Of a stretch of 64,000 bases of DNA, positions 57,820 through 64,000 are shown piece by piece. Made by a program: the position numbers and the translations under genes. Source of the stretch: Myxococcus xanthus (lineage in GTDB: Bacteria > Myxococcota > Myxococcia > Myxococcales > Myxococcaceae); the NCBI RefSeq assembly GCF_900106535.1, contig NZ_FNOH01000009.1, positions 62,001-126,000 on the forward strand. The letters are read 5' to 3'. Below the pieces are notes generated by a model. The model was not told the origin of the DNA and ran no database searches. It saw only the letters and a program-made list of their open reading frames with translations. Position 1 is the stretch's first letter. Each line of letters starts with the position of its first letter.

Positions 57820-58817
57820 CAGAAGAGGTGCTCCGCCTTCAGCTCCGCGTCACCGCCGGGCACGCAGCGAATCACATCCAGCGCGCCGCACGCGCGGGCC
57901 AGCGCCTCCGCGGCCACCTCGTGCGCGGCGTCCGTCAGCAGCACCGGGTTTGGCCCCGCGTCCAGCGTGAACCACACCGGGATGCCCTTCTTGCGCTGCT
58001 CCTTCAGGTGCAGGATGAGCGCCAGCGTGCCGGGGCTCATGTAGCTCAGCGGCGGATTCGCGGCGAACGACGTCGCGTGCATCCGCCACGCGTTGCGCTC
58101 ACACAGCTCACCCAGGGCCTGCAGGTCGCGCCTGGCGATGTGCTCGCGCACCTGCACGACCTCCACCTCGGCGTCCTTCACCCACGCCGGGTAGTACGGG
58201 CTGGTGTCCACCGTGAGCTTCATCCCGTCCCGCGACTTCACCTCTTTCTCGCCGCGGTCGAGAATCGCCACCACCATGCGCACGTCCGGCCAGTGGGCCG
58301 CGTCGAAGCGCTGCACCGCGAAGCTGTCCTCTCCATCCGGACGTTCGCCGCGCTGCCACTCGCAGAACCCACCCTGCACGCTCCGGCACGCCGAGCCGCT
58401 GCCCATGCGCGCCAGGATGCTGGCCGCGCGGGGCTCCGACGGCAACCCCGCCGCTGCGCGTCCCGCCACCGCCAGCGCCGCGAAGCCCGCCGCGCTGCTG
58501 GCCAACCCCGCCGCCATGGGGAAGTCCCCGCGAGACACCACCTTCGCGGGGCCCAGGTCGGCCTTCGCCTGGGCGCGCACCAACTCCAGAAGCCGCAGCA
58601 CGCGGTCGCGCTCGCTGCCCTTCGCGGTGTGCCCGTTGAGCTCCACCTGGTCGCTCGCGGCGCCGAACTCCACCGTGGTCGTCACCGACAGCGGTGACAG
58701 CGTGAGGGACAGGCTGGACTGGTGCGGCAGAATCAACGCGTCATCCCGCTTCCCCCAGTACTTCACCAGGGCGATGTTGGGATGCGCCAGAGCTGTGGCT
58801 TTCATGGGAAGACTCAC
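57819..58817 (-). CDS. mvaD: Diphosphomevalonate decarboxylase
   Basis: Converts mevalonate 5-diphosphate to isopentenyl diphosphate. The 332-residue product has ALAHPNIALVKYWGKRD, the signature of the family. The phosphate loop is AAGLASSAAGFAALA, and GSGSACRSVQGGF is also present. The catalytic Asp lies in WFTLDAGPNPVLL. The start overlaps the mvk stop (ATGA); an internal ATG at 58805 is also possible. Confidence 0.95.
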   Translation of the reverse strand: MSLPMKATALAHPNIALVKYWGKRDDALILPHQSSLSLTLSPLSVTTTVEFGAASDQVELNGHTAKGSERDRVLRLLELVRAQAKADLGPAKVVSRGDFPMAAGLASSAAGFAALAVAGRAAAGLPSEPRAASILARMGSGSACRSVQGGFCEWQRGERPDGEDSFAVQRFDAAHWPDVRMVVAILDRGEKEVKSRDGMKLTVDTSPYYPAWVKDAEVEVVQVREHIARRDLQALGELCERNAWRMHATSFAANPPLSYMSPGTLALILHLKEQRKKGIPVWFTLDAGPNPVLLTDAAHEVAAEALARACGALDVIRCVPGGDAELKAEHLF

Positions 58818-59782
58818 GACGCCCGCGGTCCCGCGAGCTGGCTGCTGAAGCAGCGCACGCCCATCCGGGTGAGCTTCGTCACCACGGGCTTGGGCTCCAG
58901 GAACAGGCCAATGACGGCCCCACCATCTCCACCAGCTCCGGTCAGCTTGGCGCCCAGCGCCCCCAGCTCCCGCAACCGGTAGACCATCTCTTCCAACGGC
59001 GGCGACGACAGGCCCAGCGCCGCGAGCAGGCCCTGGTTGACGTTCATCGCGTCGCCCAGTGCCTCCAAATCTCCCGCCGCCACCGCCTTCGCGCCCTCCG
59101 AGGACACCCGTCCAATCTCCGCGAACAGGCGCTCGTAGCGCGACGGCCAGCGAGCCTGCCGCTCCCGCAGCGCGCCCACCGTCTTCTTCGTGGGGCTGCG
59201 CTCACCCGCGAGCGTCACCACCACGTGCAAGGGCCTGGGGCTCTCCACGACCTGCCCCGTCCCCTTGGCGGCCCCCGGCTTGCGCCAGTAGAGGACCAGT
59301 TGCTCCGCGGCGCTGGTGGTGTGGTCCACGCCGGACGGCGTGCCGTGGAACTCCTGCTCCATCGCCCACGCCACACGCGCCGCGTCCTTCGGTGTGGGCA
59401 CCTTCCCCGCCGCCTGGAGCAGCAACCGCGCGCACGCCACCGACAGCGCCGCCGAGCTTCCCAGGCCCACCGCCAGCGGCAGGTCCGCCTCCAGCGACAC
59501 CTTCACCGGCGGCGCGCCCGTCACCTCCGCCGCACGGGCGAACGCCGCCGTGAGCTGCGCCCGCTGCGGGCGGCTGAGCGTGGAGGGCAACGCGAGCTGA
59601 CACGCCTTCGCGGGCACGGCGCGCGCCGTCACGCCCTGCGACAACGGCCCGGCCAGGGCCGGGTGCCCGTACACGACGCTGTGCTCACCCAACAGGATGA
59701 CCTTGCCGGCGCCAAAGGCCGACAAGGATTCAGGACGAGGAGCCACGGCGTCAGACCGTGGTGCCGGTCGCGGCCGCGGCAT
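58814..59782 (-). CDS. Mevalonate kinase
   Basis: GHMP kinase that phosphorylates mevalonate. The 322-residue protein has AGKVILLGEHSVVYGHPAL (motif 1), LPLAVGLGSSAALSVACARL (motif 2) and GALGAKLTGAGGDGGAVIGL (motif 3), and the catalytic Asp is in GTPSGVDHTTSA. Its first 32 bases overlap the end of hmgR in another frame; a start at an internal codon nearer GAGKVILL cannot be excluded. Confidence 0.93.
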   Translation of the reverse strand: MPRPRPAPRSDAVAPRPESLSAFGAGKVILLGEHSVVYGHPALAGPLSQGVTARAVPAKACQLALPSTLSRPQRAQLTAAFARAAEVTGAPPVKVSLEADLPLAVGLGSSAALSVACARLLLQAAGKVPTPKDAARVAWAMEQEFHGTPSGVDHTTSAAEQLVLYWRKPGAAKGTGQVVESPRPLHVVVTLAGERSPTKKTVGALRERQARWPSRYERLFAEIGRVSSEGAKAVAAGDLEALGDAMNVNQGLLAALGLSSPPLEEMVYRLRELGALGAKLTGAGGDGGAVIGLFLEPKPVVTKLTRMGVRCFSSQLAGPRAS

Positions 59783-61079
59783 CCTCGGCGGGGAGGCTGG
59801 CCAGCAGCTCGCGGGCCTTCTCCACCTTCACGTGGCCCGCCTTCACCAGCAGGTTGGCGATCTTCTCCACCCAGTCGCCTCGCGCGCCCGCCGTCACCGC
59901 CACGCAGCGCGCGTGCATCGCCATGTGGCCCTTCTGGATGCCCACGCTGCCCAGCGCCCGGAGCGCCGCGAAGTTCTGCGCCAGGCCCACCGCCGCGAAC
60001 ACCATGGCGAGCTCTCGCACCGACGTGGTCTGCATCAGCTTGAGCGCCATCTGCACGCCCGGGTGGATCTTGATGGGCCCGCCCACCGTCCCCAGCGCCA
60101 TGGGCAGCTCGATGCGGCCCACCAGGTGGCCCTCTTCCAGGTACCAGGTGGACAGCGGCCGGTACTGCCCGTTGCGGCAGGCGAACGCGTGCGCGCCCGC
60201 TTCAATGGCGCGCCAGTCCTGCCCCGTGGCGATGGCCACCGAGTCAATGCCGTTCATCACGCCCTTGTTGTGCGTGGCCGCGCGGTACGGGTCCGCCTCC
60301 GCGAAGCGGCTGGCCTGGGCGATGCCCTCGGCGATCTCCTCGGCCGGCATCTCGAAGTCCGCCAGCAGCGGGATGGGGATGCGGCACATGGCGCGCGCCA
60401 GCCGGCGGTCCGCCAGGTTGGAGAGGATGCGCAGGTACACCTTGCCGCCCGTCACCTGCTCGATGAGCGGCGCCACGCCCTCCGCCATGGTGTTGATGAG
60501 GTTGGCCCCCATCGCCTCCTGGGCGTCAATGATGAGGTGGACGATGAGCAGCGGCTCGCCGCGCGGCCCTTCCGGGGCCGGCAGCACGCGAACCTCGACG
60601 TCCTTCGCCCCGCCGCCACGCGCCACCATGGCCGGGTGGAAGCTGTTGGCCAGCGCGAGAATCTGCTCCTTGTGCTCCAGGATGCGCTCGGTGGCCACCG
60701 TCGGGTCGCCGTAGCGCGACACCTGCACCTGGCCAATCATCAGCGACGGGTCCGCCTCGCCGATGAAGCCGCCCGCCTCCCGGACAATCTTCGCCGCGAA
60801 GGACACCGCCGCCACGACGGACGGCTCCTCCACCGCCATGGGCACCAGGTAGTCACGTCCGTTGACCTGGAGGTTGAGGCCCAGGCCCAGCGGGAGGGAG
60901 AAGGTCCCCACCGCGTTCTCAATCATCTGGTTCGCCAGGACAGGCTGGAGCGCCTCCGAGCCCAGCAGCTGCTGCAGGTCCTCGGGCGTGAGCCGGAACA
61001 TGCGGGAGAGGTGCGCGTGGCGCTCCTCCATCGGCAGCTTGTGGAACCCGGGAAGCCGGGACGTCACGGTGTCAGACAT
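59751..61079 (-). CDS. mvaA: HMG-CoA reductase, class II type
   Basis: Makes mevalonate from HMG-CoA. The 442-residue protein starts at ATG 61079 (MSDTVTSRLPGFHK). The catalytic Glu is in MAVEEPSVVAA, the Lys in THNKGVMNGIDS, the Asp/cofactor region in DAQEAMGANLINTMAEG and the His in GHMAMHAR. Length and lack of membrane helices mark it as the class II bacterial type. It lies 33 bases after fni and overlaps mvk. Confidence 0.95.
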   Translation of the reverse strand: MSDTVTSRLPGFHKLPMEERHAHLSRMFRLTPEDLQQLLGSEALQPVLANQMIENAVGTFSLPLGLGLNLQVNGRDYLVPMAVEEPSVVAAVSFAAKIVREAGGFIGEADPSLMIGQVQVSRYGDPTVATERILEHKEQILALANSFHPAMVARGGGAKDVEVRVLPAPEGPRGEPLLIVHLIIDAQEAMGANLINTMAEGVAPLIEQVTGGKVYLRILSNLADRRLARAMCRIPIPLLADFEMPAEEIAEGIAQASRFAEADPYRAATHNKGVMNGIDSVAIATGQDWRAIEAGAHAFACRNGQYRPLSTWYLEEGHLVGRIELPMALGTVGGPIKIHPGVQMALKLMQTTSVRELAMVFAAVGLAQNFAALRALGSVGIQKGHMAMHARCVAVTAGARGDWVEKIANLLVKAGHVKVEKARELLASLPAEDAAAATGTTV

Positions 61080-61112
61080 GTTCTTCCTTCCAGACTTCGG
61101 CGCGGCCACCCT

Positions 61113-62171
61113 CTACAGCGCCGCCAACCAATCCTTCAACTCTCCGGTGACCACCCGGGGCCGCTGTCTCAGTTCAGCGCAGCTTCTGCTTCCCGTCAGC
61201 ACGAGCGCCTGCCGCAGACTCGCCAGGATGACCTCCAGCGCCGCCTCCGCCGCCTCGAGCCCACCCGCCTGCTGCGCCCGGAACAACGGCAGCGCCATGC
61301 CAGCCAGGTTCGCCCCCAGCGCCAGCACCTTGGCCGCGTCCAGCCCCGTGCGCAGGCCACCGCTCGCCACCAGGTGGACGTCCGGGCCCACGGCCCGGCG
61401 CACGGAGGCCAACGCCGCCGCCGTGGGAATGCCCCACGCGCTGAACTCCGCCCCCAACTGTGCCTGTACGCCCGACGCGCGAAGTTGTTCCACGCGCACC
61501 CAGGACGTCCCGCCCAGACCGGACACGTCGATGTTCCGCACGCCCAGGTCCACCAACCGCCGCGCGACGTCCGGGCCAATGCCGCAGCCCGTCTCCTTCA
61601 CCAGCAGCCGGTCGCCAAAGGCCTTCACCAGCAGCTCCACCACGCGGTAGCCGCCCTGGAAGTCCCGGTCGCCTTCCGGCTGCGTCAGCTCCTGGCCCGC
61701 GTTGAGGTGCAGCGCCAGCCCGTCCGCGCCAATGCCGTCCACCAGCCGGCGCGTCCCATCCACGCCCAGCCCGATGGCCTGGAACATGCCGATGTTGCCC
61801 AGGAGCGCCACCGTGGGCGCCACCTGCCGCACCTGGAAGGACGCGGCCCGCGAGGCGTCCTCCGACATGGCGCGCTGGCTGCCCACGCCGAAGGCCAGGC
61901 CGTGGCGCTCGGCGAGCAGCGCCAGGTCGCGATTCACCGCACCCGCACGCTCCGTCCCACCCGTCATGCCGGTGACGAGCAGCGGGTAGCGCAGCCGCTT
62001 GCCCAGGAAGGCCGTGGACAGGTCCACGTCCTCCACGGACATTTCCGGCATCGCGCAGTGGACCAGCTTGACGCACTCCAGCAGGGTGCTGTTTCCGCTG
62101 GGTTCGACGTCCCCCGTCGAGCAAAGGTCGAGATGCGCGTCCTTGCGTCTGGCAGTGATGTCGTCGCCCAT
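61113..62171 (-). CDS. fni: Type 2 isopentenyl-diphosphate delta-isomerase
   Basis: FMN-dependent interconversion of IPP and DMAPP. The 352-residue product starts at ATG 62171 (MGDDITARRKDAHL), the usual family start (RKDxH). Motifs are LVTGMTGGTERAGAVNRDLA, NAGQELTQPEGDRDF and the FMN/phosphate site (VSGLGGTSWVRVE, ASGGLRTGLDAAK). It is the first gene of the mevalonate operon, with no HMG-CoA synthase beside it. Confidence 0.95.
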   Translation of the reverse strand: MGDDITARRKDAHLDLCSTGDVEPSGNSTLLECVKLVHCAMPEMSVEDVDLSTAFLGKRLRYPLLVTGMTGGTERAGAVNRDLALLAERHGLAFGVGSQRAMSEDASRAASFQVRQVAPTVALLGNIGMFQAIGLGVDGTRRLVDGIGADGLALHLNAGQELTQPEGDRDFQGGYRVVELLVKAFGDRLLVKETGCGIGPDVARRLVDLGVRNIDVSGLGGTSWVRVEQLRASGVQAQLGAEFSAWGIPTAAALASVRRAVGPDVHLVASGGLRTGLDAAKVLALGANLAGMALPLFRAQQAGGLEAAEAALEVILASLRQALVLTGSRSCAELRQRPRVVTGELKDWLAAL

Positions 62172-62332
62172 CTCGTTGAAGTCCGGTCCGCCTGGGTGCC
62201 ACGGCGCGTAAGTGCCCGAATGACCGAGGTTTCCTAGCAAGCCCGGCGGCCAAGGCGCAAGCCAAAGGGCCCGGGCGGTCAGTCCCGGCGTGTGGGTGGA
62301 CGCTGGCGCCTTGTGGGCGGTATGAGCGCCGC

Positions 62333-62740
62333 GTGAGCGCCCCCCCGACCCACGTGGTTGTCTTCCTGCACAGCGGCGACTACGACCGCGTGCACCAAGG
62401 CCTGTCCATCGCCGCCGCCGCAGTGGCCTCTGGCCGCAAGGCGGAGGTGTACCTCTTCTGGTGGGCCCTGGAGCGCTTCCTCGATGGGGCGCTCGACGAC
62501 CCGGACTTCATGGGTCGCGATGACGTCACCAACCGCTTCGAGTCGCGTGGGATGCCCACGTTGCGTGCCCTCCTCACACACCTGACCGATTCAGGACGCT
62601 TCACGCTGGCCGGGTGCACGGGCTCGCTGGGCGCCCTGGGAGCGGAAGCGCGGGCGGATGCCAGTGGCATCGCCCTGTGGCTGGGCTGGAGCGCCATCCT
62701 CCAGCGCACCGCGGGCGTGACGGACCGCTTCTATCTCTAG
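62333..62740 (+). CDS. DsrE-like small hypothetical protein
   Basis: The 135-residue cytoplasmic protein starts at GTG 62333. It begins with a Rossmann-like strand and helix (HVVVFLHSGDYDRVHQGLSI) and ends in a conserved-looking GIALWLGWSAILQRT. A single Cys (LAGCTGSLG) sits where DsrE/DsrF proteins often have one. Sulfur-relay function is not shown. It is divergent from fni. Confidence 0.65.
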   Translation: MSAPPTHVVVFLHSGDYDRVHQGLSIAAAAVASGRKAEVYLFWWALERFLDGALDDPDFMGRDDVTNRFESRGMPTLRALLTHLTDSGRFTLAGCTGSLGALGAEARADASGIALWLGWSAILQRTAGVTDRFYL

Positions 62741-62773
62741 AAGCGAGACGCCGCCCGCGGTGGTGTCCGGGCT

Positions 62774-64000
62774 TCAGATGCCCAGCTTGACGCCCACGAT
62801 GACGGCCCGAGGCGCGTTGGGCCGGGCACCGTAGGGACGGCGCGACACGACGGCCTGCTCGTCCAGGATGTTGCGCGCGCTCAGGTACAGCTGCCCCCAG
62901 CGGGAGAAGTTCCAACTCGCGTTGACGTCGAACGTCAGCAGCGCGTCCGTCAGCAGCTCCGGAGACACCTCGCCCTGCCCCGCCTGCTCGCGCATGGCGT
63001 CCACATAGAAGGCGCTCAGGGCCAGGCCGCCCCAGGACGTCTCCACGCCCGCGGTGGCGTAGAGCTGGTGCTGGGGCACGTAGGGCAGCTCGTCGCCCGC
63101 ACGCACGTTGCCGAACTGCGGGTCCGCCGACTGGAAGTCCTCACGCAGCCGCGTGCGCGTGAAGGTGTAGGACAGCGAGACGGGGAACGTCACGCCCCCG
63201 CCCGGACGGAAGGTCTTCTCACCGAAGACTTCCAGGCCGTAGATGTAGGCCTTGCCCGCGTCCGTCTGCCGGTCGAGGGCGTCGTTGAGACAGCCGCTGG
63301 AGAACGTGCAGATGTCGGTGAGGTTCGAGTAGTCGTTGAAGAAGCCCACCGCCTCCAGCCGCTCGCCACGGCGGGTCCACCGCGCGCCGGCCTCGTAGTT
63401 GATGCTCTTCTCCGGCAGCACCGCGTCCGGCTGTCCGGGCGCCGGGGGCGAGAAGCCGCGATAGGCGCCCGCGAACAGGCCCAGCTCGCGCGTCAGTGCA
63501 CCGTAGATGCCCATGCCCGGCATGAGCACCTCCAGCGCGCCGCTCGACTCGGTGCCCGTCATGTGGTTCCGCGACGCCGAGCGGATGATTTCCATGCGCA
63601 CGCCCGGCGTCAGCACCAGGGGCCCCCAGCCGATGGCGTCCGTCGCGTGCAGGGCGAGGGCGTGCGTGGAGTCCTTGTTGTCGGCCGTCGTGTACGTGGG
63701 CTCGCTGGTCCACACGAGCTGGCCGCCCTGCATCAGGAAGGCATCCTCGGTATGGAGGCGGCGGATGCTGTCGTAGTGGAAGCGCGCGCCCAGCTCGAGG
63801 TTGTGGCTCAGCGGCCCGGTGGTGGCCGTCCAACGCGCGATGCTCTGGAGTCCCTGGGACACGTACGTGCGGTCGTTGGGGCCGATGAGCAGCGCGTCCT
63901 GGGACGACGACGTGTCCAGCTCGCCCGTGAGCACGCCGTAGTAGATGGAGTTGCGCGCGCTCGCGGGGTCCGCCAACACGCTGGCGATGGAGGCGCCGCG
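62774..64000 (-). CDS. TonB-dependent receptor, C-terminal part (5' end off window)
   Basis: The frame stays open to the right edge, so the N-terminal plug domain and signal lie beyond it. The visible ~408 residues are the C-terminal beta-barrel: LELGARFHYDSIRRL, YEAGARWTRRGERLEAVGFFNDYSNLT, FPVSLSYTFTRTRL, SAFYVDAMREQ, and the typical LYLSARNILDEQAVVSRRPYGARP near the end. The barrel ends in LGI. It probably imports a siderophore or other large nutrient; the substrate is unknown. It converges with the DsrE-like gene. Confidence 0.93.
   Translation of the reverse strand, partial: RGASIASVLADPASARNSIYYGVLTGELDTSSSQDALLIGPNDRTYVSQGLQSIARWTATTGPLSHNLELGARFHYDSIRRLHTEDAFLMQGGQLVWTSEPTYTTADNKDSTHALALHATDAIGWGPLVLTPGVRMEIIRSASRNHMTGTESSGALEVLMPGMGIYGALTRELGLFAGAYRGFSPPAPGQPDAVLPEKSINYEAGARWTRRGERLEAVGFFNDYSNLTDICTFSSGCLNDALDRQTDAGKAYIYGLEVFGEKTFRPGGGVTFPVSLSYTFTRTRLREDFQSADPQFGNVRAGDELPYVPQHQLYATAGVETSWGGLALSAFYVDAMREQAGQGEVSPELLTDALLTFDVNASWNFSRWGQLYLSARNILDEQAVVSRRPYGARPNAPRAVIVGVKLGI

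Noticed and set aside
59697..62237. 846-codon plus-strand open frame
   Set aside because: It is antisense to hmgR and fni, with no plausible start or domain.

Overview
The window is high-GC chromosomal DNA with densely packed genes, many of them overlapping at ATGA or TGATG. The gene content points to a member of the Myxococcaceae, most likely Myxococcus or a close relative. The indicators are a receiver plus DUF4388 protein, CARDB and ELWxxDGT secreted proteins, a sigma-54 regulator repertoire, a bacterial mevalonate pathway operon ending in fni, and a CHAT/TPR protein beside a sigma factor. Species-level assignment is inference only. No insertion sequence, phage, rRNA or CRISPR array was seen.

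1-10 kb: Holliday-junction genes (ruvB, then ruvA-ruvC with yebC), separated by an MBL-fold gene and an ELWxxDGT lipoprotein gene. Two regulators follow: a DUF4388 protein with a degenerate receiver and an NtrC-type response regulator. 10-20 kb: a seven-module CARDB protein, an internally deleted Fpg remnant, and the RNA-repair locus rtcBA with divergent rtcR and a clear sigma-54 promoter. An M24 peptidase lipoprotein comes next.

19.7-23.7 kb: an operon of sigma factor, zinc-finger/TM/TPR/CHAT protease and a 62-residue peptide gene, closed by a strong terminator. This is the best candidate for an undescribed system. 23.8-37 kb: a histidine kinase, two alpha/beta hydrolases with TetR and WYL regulators and visible operators, an EamA transporter, a DTW tRNA-modifying enzyme, a VanW/glycosyltransferase-like pair, DUF393, DsbD and a long flotillin-like protein.

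37-42.5 kb: the iron-sulfur cluster operon iscS-iscU-iscA-hscB-hscA-fdx. It has a good promoter, an operator-like inverted repeat at the start site and an internal terminator after iscA, but no iscR. tRNA-Leu(CAG) follows with its own promoter and terminator. 42.5-53.5 kb: a flippase-like membrane protein with a phosphodiesterase-superfamily partner, then secreted lipoprotein proteases flanking a large PLP-dependent decarboxylase.

53.5-56.7 kb: a more AT-rich accessory patch of small immunity-like genes (including DUF2247), one frameshifted pseudogene and a toxin-tail-like fragment beside a G9 tract. 56.7-62.2 kb: the mevalonate operon (fni, hmgR, mvk, mvaD, pmk in transcription order), making isopentenyl diphosphate from HMG-CoA. 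The window ends in a TonB-dependent receptor that runs off the right edge.
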